Positions 41,386 to 54,289 of a stretch of DNA of 64,000 nucleotides are shown piece by piece. Source of the DNA: Neltuma alba (lineage: Eukaryota > Streptophyta > Magnoliopsida > Fabales > Fabaceae). The notes under the pieces are model-generated. The model was not told the DNA's origin. It was given only the letters and a program-made list of their open reading frames with translations, and did not search any database. The first letter of the stretch is position 1. Each line of letters begins with the position of its first letter. The DNA lies in assembly GCF_004799145.2 (NCBI RefSeq), contig NW_021636054.1, positions 55,902 to 119,901 of the forward strand, in the 5' to 3' direction. Both the position numbers and the translations under genes were made by a program.

Positions 41386-44300
41386 ATGGTGTGGGGTCTC
41401 TCCCCCGTCGACCCTCTTTCAGGTAAGTTTCTTTTCCTGTTTCTATGTTCTTGTTGAAATGTTGGGTATGGGTGGATAGATACTGACAGTTACGGTTACT
41501 ACGAACTTTACTATTTGCAAGCTCTAATTCAGAGTTGATCTTATTGGTTAAAAAATATGGCAAAGTTTTCGTCTTGATACTGTCCACACAAGTTTGGATG
41601 AAACGGAAACTAAACCCTTGAGGGGATTAAATCTTTTATTTTCTTTGCGGTTGACCCATTTATGGCTACAGAGAAGATTTCAAAAATCTTGTGATTAAAC
41701 ACACACTGAGCTTTATGTCTTGGATTTTAAATGTCTGATTTCAGTAAACAGATTTTATTCATGTTCCATTTATTTTCATATTATTATGTAGCTATTGTTT
41801 GTTACAAGTCTTCTACCTGGCATTATTTTAATTAGGCATTTTCTTTTTTAATCATACAGAGTCTTTGGTGAGTTGCACTACTAATGAATATTGCATCTTT
41901 CTATCACTTTTATATGTTATGATATATTGACAGGTGAAGATAAGTACTACATTTTTAGATGTGGAAGCTACAAAGTGGGGCGAAAAGGTACGGTATTCCT
42001 ACTAATTCTTTTGCTGTACAGGTATTTATTGGTCTTAATTATGTTACCTTCTTGCAGTGAAAGGTCTACCTTACTGATGATGCATACATGCTGCATACTG
42101 TGAAACATAGATACCACAAAAAAGGCAAAAGAAAAAGAAAAACGCTCCTAAACTTGAAAATGAAAGACCTAACAAAACTCCCAAGGGTACAAACTGGACT
42201 AGTATGATCCAATGTGTATCACCAAGTTGGCCTAAAATGGCGCTTTCTTTATATATTTTATCTCTTCATTTTATGAAAAAGAATTAAGAACTGTGTTGTT
42301 GTATGCTTCTGAAGTTATTTGCAATGGAGGAAAATCCTTGGTAGGACTGTTGTTCTACATTGTTGATGGGAGCTTATTCTTTCCAGAATTACATTCAGGT
42401 CTTTCACTAAGTTGAACTTATACTTCATGCTCCACATCTGTGCCATTCAGGTGACAGTGAGTCATTTAGGTCAATTAGTCATGCCTGCTTTCTGAATTCA
42501 GGATACCTTGTCAAGATCCTATTATGGTACTATGTGATAATTTGGCTGCTACGTGAGCATTGCAAAAAAAAACTTAATTCATTATGCTAGAACAAAGCAT
42601 GTTGAAATTTATTGCCATTTTATGGAGGAGAAGGGAGAGTCTGGAGTTCTTGATCTTATGTTAAGTTGCCATTTTAGAAATGTTTGGTTATCACATTTGG
42701 CTGCTTTCTGTGTTCCTGTGTCTGAAAATTTTTATTGAATAATCATAAATTCATTACAATTTTTCTGGACTTCATGGATCATATACTGATAACTTGTTAG
42801 TTGCCACTTACAGATTGTGATGTGATCATCACCAAAGATAAAGGGGTTTCACGGGTTCACGCTGAAATTGTCGTTCAGGCAATGACTAATGAGCCCTCTT
42901 GCTTATCATCCAGAGTACTAATTAGAGATTGCTCTAAATATGGAACATTTATTAGCAAGAATGCGGGGCCCAAGAGAAAAGTTCATGAGCTTCCAAATAA
43001 AGAAGCAACACTAGAGGATTGTGATCTTATATCTTTTGGAACTGGTAGTGCAACCTACAGGTATGTGAATGGACTTCCTACTATGGCTGTCCTTTATTAC
43101 TTGTGCTCACTTTTTCTCCCCGATCTTATGGTTCCAAATGCATTTTATTGTGATGTAGTTCTTAGCTCATAAAATTCACAGCTGAATCCTGCTTTAACAC
43201 ATTTTACATAAAACTTAACAGGTTTTCCCATGTCCCGCTAGTTTTCTTCATCTGTTCGTTGGATAAAGCAGATCAATCTCTAGAAGAGAGACTTTCATCA
43301 TTTGGTCAGTGAGGAAAACCTTTTAGAGGCTGTTCAGTTCTTCTTATTGTTCTGTTTGTATGCATTCTTTGAAAACTGATTTAGCACCTGAAGTTCCTAG
43401 TTCCTTACAGATTGAAATATCATAATCCAACTTGTTAGTCCCGTAAGCATTGATTCATGTTGATTCTACCCATTACTTATGGTTTGTTGGTCTCTAGCAG
43501 TGCGACTAATTACTGATATTGGAAGAAACTTATAAATATGCTGTAAAGAAAATAGAGTTTGCATTATAGCTAGAAAAAAAAACAGAGAAAATAGAGTTTG
43601 TGCATGTCTTTGATAATGATAACTTCTAAAATATGGCATTTTCATATGACACCTATATCCACTCTGCTTGTCTTCTAAATGTAGAGCTCGTGGCACCTTG
43701 GTGTAAAAATTTTGCTATCAAAATAGTCAATTGTGAAAAGGCAGTTTATGAATAGCTGCTATTTAAATTTTCCTTCTGCTTTCTGTTTCCATTTTTAGTA
43801 GAAGCTCCAAATAGCTACTTCTCTTCCACAATATAAAAAGTAGGTTCTAAATCCATGTATTTTGGTTGAGGGCAAACAAGCATCAGAGTTATTGTGGAAG
43901 ATTTTTTTCCCAGAAAAAAGAATTATTTTGAATAGAACAGCCAAATAGACACTTGTTGATCGAGCAGAAATGCAGAATGGTCTTTAAAGTTCTTAATTTT
44001 TTCGGTCATAAGTTTTAAAATATATTAAACAGATTTAAAATGGGAACATATCTTTGGTGCAGCATCAGCCTCGGGTCTTTAGAGTATCTTAACCTTTTTA
44101 AATACTGTGATCTTTCATTATAGTGAACACTGGCCAACTTTTATGTTCATAATAGGTGGTCGCATTACAAATGCAATAGGACAAGAGTGCACTCATGTGC
44201 TGGTGGATCAGAACATGCCTTTGAAAGATGATCTTGTCAACGCTGTTGTGGCCAGGAAACCTTTGCTTCTCAAAACTTGGGTTGAGGTATTGAAGCATTT

Positions 44301-47300
44301 AAATATGCTACGTTATTTGACATTTGTCTTGGGTATTCATTTTGCTACTCACTCTTTACTGTCAAATGATCAGTTGTCTTTATGCAGATACTTGTTAAAT
44401 TTATTAGGTTGAGGACGTAATAGTCTGTTGCGTACATATTGTTACTGGCAATTAGTGGTTAAGGTAGATATAGTCTTGAGTCAAAACTTGTGTGACCTTT
44501 GAAGAACTAGCAATTTTCTGCCTGGGAACGCGTTAATCAGGATAGAAATAGTGAGTGCATATAAATAATAGTTGATAATGAAGGCTTACTACAGTGTCTT
44601 TCACTTCTGTTGTGAGGCATTTACCAGGCTTTGGCCTTGAGGTATATGCCAAAAAGAGGGGAAATGAGCATACCTATTTTATGTAATATACAGTCTACAA
44701 ATGTGAGGTTTAATTTGATGATTTATGTCCAGAACAAAGAGGAAATTCATAATTCATATGATTCAAGTTGTGGCATGACCATCTGTTCCATGTGTAGGTT
44801 GTTGCAGAAAAGAACATCAGCACTGAAATTCCTACCTGTAATTCGTGAGTGTTAATTTTTTGTGGCTTTTGCCTAAATTAGCTATATATTCCATGACATT
44901 AGCAGCAATTAAGCTTACAAATGATATTTTTTTTCCCTCTTCCCCTTTTCTGCCTCCTTAAGCAGCTACGTTCCAACAGTGTCAGTGGAAGGAGCATCTG
45001 TCAGAGTTGTTGACCCTAAAGCTCGTGAACACTGCTTAAAGGGATATACATTTTTGTTGGAATCAGTTCATTTGGTATTATTTTTTTTTTTTTTTTTAAT
45101 CTTCTGTAATATTTGAATTGCTATATTGAATATATTGTATTTTAATCTGAGAAAACCTAGAAATGTATACTGAATATATTTTCTCCTTTTCCTCCCTGCT
45201 TACAGTATAAATTTGGAGCCAAGTTAAAATCTTTACTGGAAGTGGCTGGTGCAAAAATTGCTTCTTTTGAAGAATTCTGTACGGATAGCCAAGTAAGAAT
45301 GTCATTGCACTCCGTAATTAGCGAACTTTCTTTGTATTGAGGTAAATATTTCATTTGGAAAAGTGACACAAAATGGTTAGTGGTTGACCCGTATTATGTT
45401 TTTTTTTTTTTTTTAATTTAAATTTGCAACACCATTTTATGTTTGCCTAACTTAAATTGTTTATGTTCATACTATTCCTTGTGGAGTGAGGTATGCTGTA
45501 GAAATAAACCTTTCTGGAGATGCCTCTGTTTTTAACATATTCAGGGATCAACTTTTAAGCATCATTCAGGTGATGTATGATCATCTGTGTGATATGCGTA
45601 ATTTAGACTCTCATTCCTCTGTCTAATTTAAGTGTCATCCTGCGATTTCTTTTTAAATGCTAATCTCTGTTTTTTTCATGGGAAAAAAAATCTTCTTATG
45701 GAAATTGCTACTATTGGTAGTTCGTATGAAAGCAAACTCCATTGTGAATTACTTCTGTAATTCATTGTTTTTAAGTTCCTCTACTTTCATCTGTTCTATC
45801 ATAGTATCTGGGAAATTGCTTGGTTCTTCCTGTTTTCTTTTTTTTGTTTTTTAATACCTTCCCTGTTCATTATTACTACTAATCCTCATTTAATTTCTGA
45901 AGGGATTAGATTATGGGGAAGATAATCGTGTAGTTTGCATCATCCCAGGAGGACCAGCAAGCAAGTCTGACCGCTTCAATAAACAAAGTTCCTTATCTAG
46001 AGTGAATGAGATGGACATAACATGTGCTGCTTTAAGTGGACAGTTAGATCAGTCTATATTGATCTCACCCTGTGGTAAATATTGTTACCGTCTCAAGTAA
46101 TATTTGTTCCTTTTTTTTCTTCTTTCCTCTGTGATAAATGACCTGAATCCTAGCTCATTTATTGGTAATTCGGTTGACTGCTTAGAATACTTGCTTGCAA
46201 ATTATCGATAAACCCCATCAACCTAAATTCTTGTACTTGAGTCGAAGTTGGATAGGATCTAATCCATTATTTTCTGATTCATTTAAATGCCCATATTTAT
46301 ATTTTGAAGAAGACAATGGCTAGTAGGGATAGGCAGGACAGATTTTGAGATTCATTTAATTTGGGTGATCCTTCTTTGGCATTAGTAGTTGTTTAAGATC
46401 CTTGCTCATATTCTAATAAAAAATTTCCTTCATTTTTATTAATTTTTGAGATTAGACCCTGATTTCATATTTTATAAAGCCTTTCCTTGTATCTCTATCT
46501 ACTTTGGATCCCATCACATTACTGCAACGATAACAGTTATCCCACTTTGCCAACTCTTCGTGAAATGGTATTCCATTATTGTTGAAACTTTTTGAATTTG
46601 AATGGACAAAGTGTATTTGAGTTTGAATGGACAAAGTGTATTCTATATCAAGTGACACGTATTGGCTTAATGAATTGGTCAAGCGTGGCATATCCTCCAT
46701 TTGCAATGAATAGCAAATAGTGCTTACAAATGGCAATTGGAAATATCGACATGGTTTAGGGAATACATTACTTTAATCAACAGCACGGTGATGTCTAGAA
46801 GAAGTAGGAAAGAGGGAGAAAGAGGGAGAAAGAGAAAGAAACAGAGGGAAATTGAGATAGATAGATAGACGAGAGGGAGAGTAACTCAATTCATTATCAT
46901 TCCTGTTTACAATTAGTCCTAAGCCACTTATTTGTAGCCCTTAGCTGCGTAGGGTAATCTCTCCTGCTTACCCCCTACTAACTCCTAGCTAACTTCTCTC
47001 GTTCATTATATTTACATATCACACAGTTGGGTTCTGAGCATACGGTTGAATAGAAAACGTGTTATTTCTTTGATAACATTTATTTCCTCTTCTTATCAAT
47101 GAAAATTTTCGTGGAAGGTAAAAAATGTACTGAGGTACTGAACAAGCTGAACCTGTATTGTGCAGTACTTGTTTCATCTTCATGCTCTACGGATGAGACA
47201 ATAGTAGCAGATTCCGATACTGAAGATGAAGCTGCCACATTATCCCATGCGAGGGAGACACTGTGTAAAGGAGATGATATAAAATATGAAAAAGCTGACA

Positions 47301-48088
47301 TATCATTGGATGTTGCTCCTGCCAGATTTAGTAATATGAACTCTGAGAGAAGGGAGACATCCTTGGATGGAGTTTCTGCCAGATTGGCGGAAAAAGGTGA
47401 CGGAAAACATGAAAATAGAGAATCAGCTTTGCATGACGCTTCTTCCAGGTTGGATCCGCAATCTGCCAGGGAAGGTGGTGCTGGTGTAAGAGTGAAGAAA
47501 GACGAGGTTGATGATTATGAAAGTAGAAATTCAGATATTATTTACAGCCAAGATTTAATTGTCCGGGATATAGATTCATCTTCCGGCACAAATGCTGCAT
47601 CAAACAGCAGTCTTCCAAATTTTAAACGTTTTAGAAAGGTTTGGTTTTGAAATCCTTATTCTATGCTTATAAGGAGCTTGTCCAGTTTTATGATTACATA
47701 CCCTTGGACACATCCTAACTTGTCTGGTTTTATTTTGTCATGGAATTGCAGGTACATTCAGGATCAGGGAATAGTTTCACCAATCTTGTTCCATTCGCAA
47801 AGTATCCATACAAGTAAGAACAAATATGAAACCTGCTGTTTGTGTGACTGTATGCGTGTTATATTAAGCACGATTTGATCTGGACATTACATTTCATTCT
47901 CTGATATGTGTTTGTCAATTTCTCTTATCTTCAGGGACTCTGACTATGAAAATGATGAGATTAACAAGTCTATAAAGGAAGAGAAAAAGAGAAAGAAAAT
48001 GGAAGCTATTGCGGAAGACTTGTTTAATAATGAGAAGGCGAGAAAGCGAGGCACAGCTGGTTCTCTTCGAAGCATTCTTATTTCATGA
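41386..48088 (+). CDS. NBS1: NBS1/nibrin, MRN-complex DNA-break sensor
   Basis: A 12-exon gene with 551 codons by my splicing: 41386-41422, 41934-41987, 42814-43060, 43222-43304, 44156-44286, 44798-44844, 44966-45074, 45206-45292, 45903-46074, 47166-47638, 47752-47813 and 47935-48088. All junctions are GT-AG and stay in frame. The protein joins MRE11 and RAD50 and recruits ATM. The FHA domain is at about 20-112, with GRK (28-30), SRVH (43-46) and FGTGSATY at its end. A BRCT domain follows at about 116-190 (GGRITNAIGQECTHVLV), and a second weaker BRCT region at 200-320. The linker contains SSSCSTDETIVADSD. The C-terminal NFKRFRK (474-480) resembles the MRE11-binding motif, and EAIAEDLF (524-531) the ATM-binding tail. 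The exon-7 acceptor has an NAGNAG choice (44961-44965), shifting three bases. Exact starts of exons await cDNA. Confidence 0.93.
42480..42665 (+). pseudogene. Copia RNase H remnant in an NBS1 intron
   Basis: Plus-strand reading in intron 2 (41988-42813) recalls the copia RNase H end: a C-D-N-L-A-A region near 42530-42548, TKHVEIYCHFMEEK near 42591-42635. A stop lies in between and only ~60 codons remain. No LTR was found next to it. It is old and unconnected to the element at 5863-12946. Confidence 0.65.
46588..46640. repeat. 24-bp tandem duplication in NBS1 intron 9
   Basis: The unit TTTGAATGGACAAAGTGTAT is present twice, at about 46598 and 46622, in a head-to-tail array. It lies in intron 46075-47165, which also holds a purine-rich tract at 46800-46880 (GAAAGAGGGAGAAAGAGGGA). 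Confidence 0.65.
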
Positions 48089-48624
48089 AGGCAGCCATAT
48101 TTAATTCGTCTGAATTATAATATGCTTTTGTGTTTGTCTAATAATGTATTGACCAGAAAGTATACTTTCATTCTGTAGTAACAAATTCTAAAGTAATGTG
48201 TTATATATTTGAGTAATTAATTAATTAATTCGAAGAATTGTGGATTGTTTCTAATTGAAGCTTTATTTATCAAGGATGATGCAGTGGGGTTGAATTACAC
48301 AGACACTGAAAAGAGTCCGGATTTCAATCCCCATCTACCTTTGAGGAAAAAACAACATAAACACAAATTCAAAGAAAACAAAAATCTCAAGTAGCATTAA
48401 CACTGGTTCGTGTCTATTTCGTCATGGGTTGGTTGAGTTTAAAGACTATAATCGCATTATGGGGTAAGTAAATTCTAAATAAACTAGAGCCCTTTTTCCT
48501 ATTATAATTATAAGTCTTAAAATAAAATAATACTATCTTCGATCAACTAAATTTTATATTAAAAACTTGAGATGGTAACTAATAAGGTCATAGGTTTAAA
48601 TTAAGTATCTTGTTAGTATGTAAT
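48089..48624. other. NBS1 3' flank, no gene seen
   Basis: AT-rich. The NBS1 3' UTR probably covers the first ~200 bp. No other feature was supported up to the MITE at 48625. Confidence 0.35.
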
Positions 48625-48880
48625 ACTACCTCCGGTCCTTAATATGATATTTTATTTGAATTTTATTTTGATTCTAAATATAAGATCCCAATCCGTTTTG
48701 TCTCTCATATATTTTTTTTTCTAAAATAGTCTTTCTAACGATGGTAGTTTTAGCCAATACACTTGATTGGTAAGGATATTTTAGGAAAGACAATACATAT
48801 TTATTATAAATAACTAACTTAACTTCTTTTCTTAATCTTCTCAAATTAGTCAATTAACTTTTATAACTAGAACAGGAGGT
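48625..48880. mobile_element. Stowaway-like MITE (family S)
   Basis: Ends CTACCTCCGGTCCTTAATAT and GAACAGGAGGTA, with TTAGGAAAGACAATACATAT and the TAACTAACTTAACTTC block, reversed relative to 2115. Confidence 0.65.
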
Positions 48881-49299
48881 ATGTTAGTATCAAAAGTATG
48901 CTCTGGTTATGGCAGCCTATTTTCAACTCCCTCTAATTTTTTCAATAAAAAAAAAAAATCAAACCAAAGCAAATTAACTGGTGCCACTTTAACTTTGTAG
49001 ATTAATTATCGCTATCTTGCCAATTGCTTATTTTAAAAATTATCTCACGCTTTCACAGGTTGTTTAAATTATTAGCGGGAAACTGCTGGTCAAAAATCAT
49101 TATTGGTGGAAAACTATAACATACTGAACAAACAAGACAACAATATTCCGTCACACCAATAACGTACAAATGGTCAAAGAACAGAACTATATAGTCTCAA
49201 AAGGAATTATTGATCAAGGTCAAAAAAACAAAAAGGAATTATTGATGGAGATGAAAAATACCACCACATCTAAAAAGATGTTTAAATAAAACCAACTCA

Positions 49300-49570
49300 T
49301 AATTTAGAGAATAGCTTCTTAAAAAAAAAGTTATTTTGATAATAGATTTTGAAAAAATAGTTTTTGTGAAAAAAGTAATTTTAATAAAGTAAGAGCGTTT
49401 AAATTATTGTTATCAAAAACACTTTTTTCATGTACAGATTACTAAACATAAGTTAATATGATAATTACATAAAAGATATATTTTAATTTATATTTTGTCT
49501 AAAATAATAAATTTGCAAATAATATATTTTTTGCCAACATAATAAATCATATATAAAAAATATAATTAAC
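49300..49570. repeat. Dispersed repeat R3, copy 1
   Basis: The reverse complement of 62990-63270 aligns here. Shared blocks are ATAGATTTTGAAAAA or ATAGATTTTATGAAAA, GATTTTGATAAA-like, GCGTTTAAATTATTGTTATC and GATAATTACATAAAAGATAT. It is non-coding, probably a transposon with one copy at each end of the right half of the window. Confidence 0.6.
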
Positions 49571-50142
49571 TAAATTTAGTATGTGTATATATTTATAAAA
49601 TATAAAATTAAATATGTTTTTAGAAAAATGATTATCTTACCTTAAAGGTTTTAATATGAAATCCCATAATACTTTTTAAAAAATTAAATAAACATACGTA
49701 AGAGCAATTTATTAGTTGTATAATTAATGGATAATTAGTGTTTATATAATATAAAATTAAATATATTTAAAAAAATTGGTAATTTCATATCAAAATTATA
49801 AACCCTGAGTATCATAAATACTTTCATCGAACCTTCCCCCCTTTTTCTTCATGGGCGTTAGAATATTGTTGTTATAGAGAAGGAAAACAATAACATCATG
49901 CGTATTGACCACATTTTCTCTCTCTACTTTGCCCTAACAGCAATTGAAAAGCAAAAAATTTTCACTTCTTCTGAAATCTTAGTTTCTCAAGCTGAAACCT
50001 TGGTTTTCAAGTCAAACTATGGTTTGAGGCTTAAAAGTGTTTTTTTTTTTTAAGTGTGCCAAAAACCCTCTAAATTTACATGTTTTATTGATGAAAGACT
50101 CAATTGCAAACACAAAAATTGAAGCAAAAAAAAACATCAAAT

Positions 50143-50168
50143 ATATATATATATATATATATATTATA
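50143..50168. repeat. TA microsatellite
   Basis: A pure TA run of about 24 bases, flanked by AT-rich intergenic sequence. Confidence 0.85.
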
Positions 50169-50861
50169 TACTACAATAATCAATGATCAATAATGACTAT
50201 GTGTGAGTACTAATCAATGGAATCAATATTATCGATTCACAAGCTAATTCCAAAAAGCTAGTCACTACAGTAAATCCTAATGTAGTTTTGAGTAGTAATA
50301 AGACTATCCACCCCTAAGCCAAGCTACACCTTTTTGAACTTTATAAACAAAAGGCAAAACTGTAGCTTTAATTTTTAGATTTTAGTTTGATGCCTTAATT
50401 TTATAAAATATCTTTTAGTCTTCTAACCCAAATATAAAGTATTTTTTTAATCTTCTAACCCAAATATTGTTAACATTAAATAATGATCTTTTGTGCCGAT
50501 TATTGTTATCTTAAAAATTTAAACTTGATATGTCAATATTTGAAAATGTTTTATCAACATTTAAAATTTTAATGATAGTAATTTTATTTTGGTTAATGAA
50601 ACTGAAGATGTTAGGATTAGATGACTGAAAAATACTTTATAAAATGTATAAATAAAAATAAAATTTTATACAGAGAATTATAAGCTTTTTTTTTTTAACT
50701 AAAGAACTTGATTTTTTTTGGGGGGGAGGAGTTGAAGTTCAATATCATAGAATTTAGTTTTTGACTTATAAGCTACTAGGTCCATGATTAGGTGCCTGTT
50801 TGGCATCACTTATTTTGAGCTTATAAGTAGCTTATAAGCTTTATAAGCTCGATTGACATAA

Positions 50862-51478
50862 TGGGTCTGTTTGGATCAGCTTTTCTGCAATCGGGTTTTT
50901 GTCTGAAAAGCTACAGTAAGCTATAAGCTAAAATTAACAGCTTATGACTTATAGCTTATGGCTTATAGCTTTTGAAATATGGAGAGAGAAAAAGTTAAGA
51001 AATTTATTACCTCTTTTGGTTCTTATTATAAGCCTCAAATAACTAATTTGTAGATAATAAAAAATTAGTTAAAATTAGTTGAAAGCAATGAATAAGTTAG
51101 AAATATATTTTTATTTTTAAATATGCTCCTAAAAATATACTTTTATTTTTTCATGTTTCACTTTATATTTAAAATAGTTTTTATGACTTCTTCATATTAA
51201 ATTATTTTAATTTCATTGTATTATGTGAAATTATTTTTTTAATCATGTTTCATTATTTATTAAAACTCATATCTATTTTGGTCATTTTACAACCAAAGTT
51301 ACTTTTACTCAATCGCAATCCAAACAATCTTTTACCAATCTCACTTTTGTAATCTAGCTTTTCTGAACTCTAATCCAAACACAATTCAGCTTATCCAATT
51401 TAGCTTTTATCCAATTTTACTTCTCTATAAACTACTTTTTCAATAAGCTACTTTTCCAATCGCTGATCCAAACGGACC
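50862..51478. mobile_element. MITE with GGGTCTGTTTGGATCAGC ends
   Basis: The left end GGGTCTGTTTGGATCAGC and the right end GCTGATCCAAACGGACCC are inverted with one mismatch. It is ~617 bp, AT-rich inside, with AAGCTATAAGCTAAAATTAA-like repeats at the left. A further GTGCCTGTTTGGCATCACTT at 50793 may be the start of another such element. No target duplication was found. Confidence 0.7.
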
Positions 51479-51712
51479 CTAGATTATTTGAATGAAGGCA
51501 TCTTTTGAATAACTCACTGAATTTTTTTCATTAGATGTGAATAAAAATCATATTTGTTTTGAGAAAATAATAAAGTCATTTGATATAATAATATCTCCCT
51601 CATTCTAGCTTTTATTTATCTTTTAGTATTTGCATTATCTCAATAAAATTGGATATCTAGGTTACTATAGAATTTTCTTAAGATTTTCTTTATTATCTTC
51701 GTTATTTTTATA

Positions 51713-51983
51713 CTCTTCCGATCCTTAATATAGAACCTAATTCTTGAGTTAGTTTTGGTCTTAAATATAAGACCTATTTCTTATATTTATCAATTTTCTC
51801 TAAATTACCCCTATAGATACTCCCTCAACCATAATCAAGTAGAAGAGGGAGATTAGGTATTAAGAAAGATGATTATGGTGTTTTAGGAAAAATACGTCAC
51901 TTTTCTTATAATTAACTAATTTACCTAACTTCTTTAATTTAATCAAATTAGTTAAATGGGTCTTATATTAAGAATCGAATGAG
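51713..51983. mobile_element. Stowaway-like MITE (family S)
   Basis: Ends CTCTTCCGATCCTTAATATA and AATCGAATGAG; TA on both sides (51711-51712 and 51984-51985). Same orientation as 30994-31264 and 271 bp, as there. Confidence 0.8.
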
Positions 51984-52128
51984 TATTTTGAAATTATGAT
52001 TTATTGTTATTTTAATATTTTAGGGCCCTATCAATAGCTCCTCGGCTTTCCCCCTCTCGTTTTCTATCTCTTTCCTTCCTTTTTCTTATCTTTCTTTTTT
52101 TACCTTCCTATTTCACATTCATTGGCAT

Positions 52129-52389
52129 TTCCCTGGTACTTAAGATAATATCTAATTAATTAATTTGAATAAATTAAGAATATTAGTTAAATTAGTTAAT
52201 ATGGTATATATTTTTTAAAAGACCTTAAGCATCTTTCTTAATTCTCTTCCTCACTATCCTAATTGATTATTATTACAGGAATATCAACATGATTAATCTG
52301 AGAAAAAATTGATAAATATATAAAATAAATCTTACATATAATATTAATATTAATTTTCTAATTAGATTATACATTAAAGACCGGAGGAG
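52129..52389. mobile_element. Stowaway-like MITE (family S)
   Basis: The right end AAGACCGGAGGAG is well kept and followed by TA; the left end CCCTGGTACTTAAGATAATA is worn. Internal blocks are shared. Confidence 0.65.
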
Positions 52390-52839
52390 TATTAGAGCTG
52401 GGTTTTTCCATTACATCATCTGCTATGGTGCCATTCAATTTCTAAGATATGACACCCCTTCTAACCTCCACATTGAAGCCTGGATTATTTTCAATCACAA
52501 TTTGAACTATTCATGTTGGGTTGCTTCGAATAATTTCCTGACACCAAAATCCGACAAATTTTATTAGGGAAAACACTTGAGCATAAATATACGAATACAA
52601 AATCCGTCACTTGGCAATGATTTCAGGCGTATCATAATTATTACAATAATAAATTTAATTAAAAATCAGGTGAAACTATTAAAACTAAAACCTCATTAAT
52701 TAATTTTCATTACATTAAATCAATTCATATTTTTTTGGAAAAATCCAACTAAATTCTAGGAGTAAAGTCTGAAGAAAGTCAGAATGGGTAACAAATGAAT
52801 ACAAAAATAATGTTTCGTAATGCCGAGGGAGCATATTCC

Positions 52840-53110
52840 ATACTCATCACAAGAATAAGCTTGAAGTACTCATCTTACTTTGGACTCTTTAGATTGATTT
52901 GAATGGTCCAGATTAAATTTAAACTTTTTATATATTTTAATTAAGTTTTAATTTAAATGGACACAGAATTTAAAATAAATATAATGTTATAACTAACATT
53001 TCTTTAAATTTATCATTTAAAAATTATATATTAAAAATCTTAAATTCGAACCATTCAACCATATCAAATTTTGAGTAGTTCAAATTGTATTATAGTCGCT
53101 GTGAGTAACG
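52840..53110. repeat. Dispersed repeat R2
   Basis: Opposite orientation to 2840-3126; ends with paired CATACTCATCACAAGAATAA and TAGTCGCTGTGAGTA. Non-coding. Confidence 0.5.
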
Positions 53111-53409
53111 AACAACAAAGACCTGGTAAAGTATATGTATATTGCAGAAGAACATAGCCACACAATCCTAAAAACATCATTAATGGAGTGAAACAACGAC
53201 ATCAATGTCTCCATTTTTATTTTGGAAAAAATCAATCACTACACAAAAAAATAATAATCTACAACAATAATCAATAACTACGTATATGAAACCTATCCTA
53301 CCCAGTAATGGGCTACCCTCCCACAAGCATCCGACCATGCCTCGTATAGGATGCCTTAATACATATGAATGCATACAATGATCAATGGAATGAATCAAAT
53401 AATATTCAT

Positions 53410-54201
53410 TCATAACCTAATCCCACGAAACTTGCAGCTGCTATTCTGAATCCTAATACCATTTTGAGCCGTGAGACTATCCACCACTAACCTACACCTC
53501 ACTCTGAACTTAACCTTAAACAGCTTCAACTTCCCAAGCTTCACTCTCACAGGTTGCTTCACCTTCAAGTTCAGAGGAATATTTCCTGTCTCTTGTTGCT
53601 GCTGCTGCAACCTGTTGAACAACCCAGAAGCATCCTCCGTCTGCCCCGTCATGATGACAGTGAGCGCCGTCGTATTCCGATGTCCCTGGTAGAACTTCGG
53701 AAACGATCCTCGTGCCAGGTTGGTTTCCTCGTACCATGCCTCGATGTTGCTGCCTCCTTCGTAGTATATTCCGATCCTCTTGTTCGGGTTCGTGGCGGTG
53801 ATTCGAGCGTCGAACGTGGCGGAGAGGCTGTTGCTGCCGGAGAGGTTGAACTGGACGACTTGTAACTGGTCAACGGAGAATTTCGGCATCTTTGGTCTGA
53901 AGATGAGGTAGATGACTCCGACGGTGATTCCGACAGCGATTATGAGGATTAAGAGGAGAGAAAAGGTCCAACATAAAAGCCTGCAGAGGCAGCTTCTTTT
54001 TCTCTTTGGTGGCTTTGAGTGGCTCACCGGGAAGGTTCGTCTGGGAATCGGTTGCGACGGAGAGCGGTGGTGGTCGCCGTTGGGGTTGTCGGACTTGGAG
54101 GTGTTTCTGGGGAATAAAGGGTGGGTAGGTGAAGGTGATCGTGGTGCCTCAACGTCGGCGAGTGGGTGGATTCGCTTCTGCTGGTTGTTATGATCTGCCA
54201 T
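53410..54201 (-). CDS. NDR1/HIN1-like (LEA2) membrane protein, NHL6-like
   Basis: A 263-residue single-exon gene. The N-terminal region (1-70) is hydrophilic and proline-rich, ending in a basic stretch SKPPKRKRS followed by CLCRLLC (71-77), which may be acylated. A single membrane segment covers about 78-101. An outer or apoplastic LEA2/NHL domain follows, with FRPKMPKFSVDQLQVVQFNL (101-120), TATNPNKRIGIYYE (135-148), FYQGHRNTT (170-178) and QPVRVKLGKLKLFKVKFRVRC (217-237). These blocks match the NHL6-type proteins of plants, linked by family knowledge to ABA, seed and pathogen responses. A TATA-like TTATAAG lies on the minus strand at 54283-54289, about 85 bp upstream of the ATG. Role by homology only. 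Confidence 0.88.
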   Translation of the reverse strand: MADHNNQQKRIHPLADVEAPRSPSPTHPLFPRNTSKSDNPNGDHHRSPSQPIPRRTFPVSHSKPPKRKRSCLCRLLCWTFSLLLILIIAVGITVGVIYLIFRPKMPKFSVDQLQVVQFNLSGSNSLSATFDARITATNPNKRIGIYYEGGSNIEAWYEETNLARGSFPKFYQGHRNTTALTVIMTGQTEDASGLFNRLQQQQQETGNIPLNLKVKQPVRVKLGKLKLFKVKFRVRCRLVVDSLTAQNGIRIQNSSCKFRGIRL

Positions 54202-54289
54202 GGCGGAAGGTTTGAAGAAAGATGGAAAAGATGAGAGATGAAGCTAGCTATGAACTTCTTCTTCTTCTGGTGATTGTGTTTACTTATAA

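Noticed and set aside
45000..46074. Open frames on the minus strand over NBS1 exons 7-9
   Set aside because: Opposed by twelve in-frame plus-strand exons with proper splice sites.
53471..54193. Plus-strand and other-frame open frames over the NHL6-like gene
   Set aside because: Shadows of the minus-strand LEA2 coding frame.
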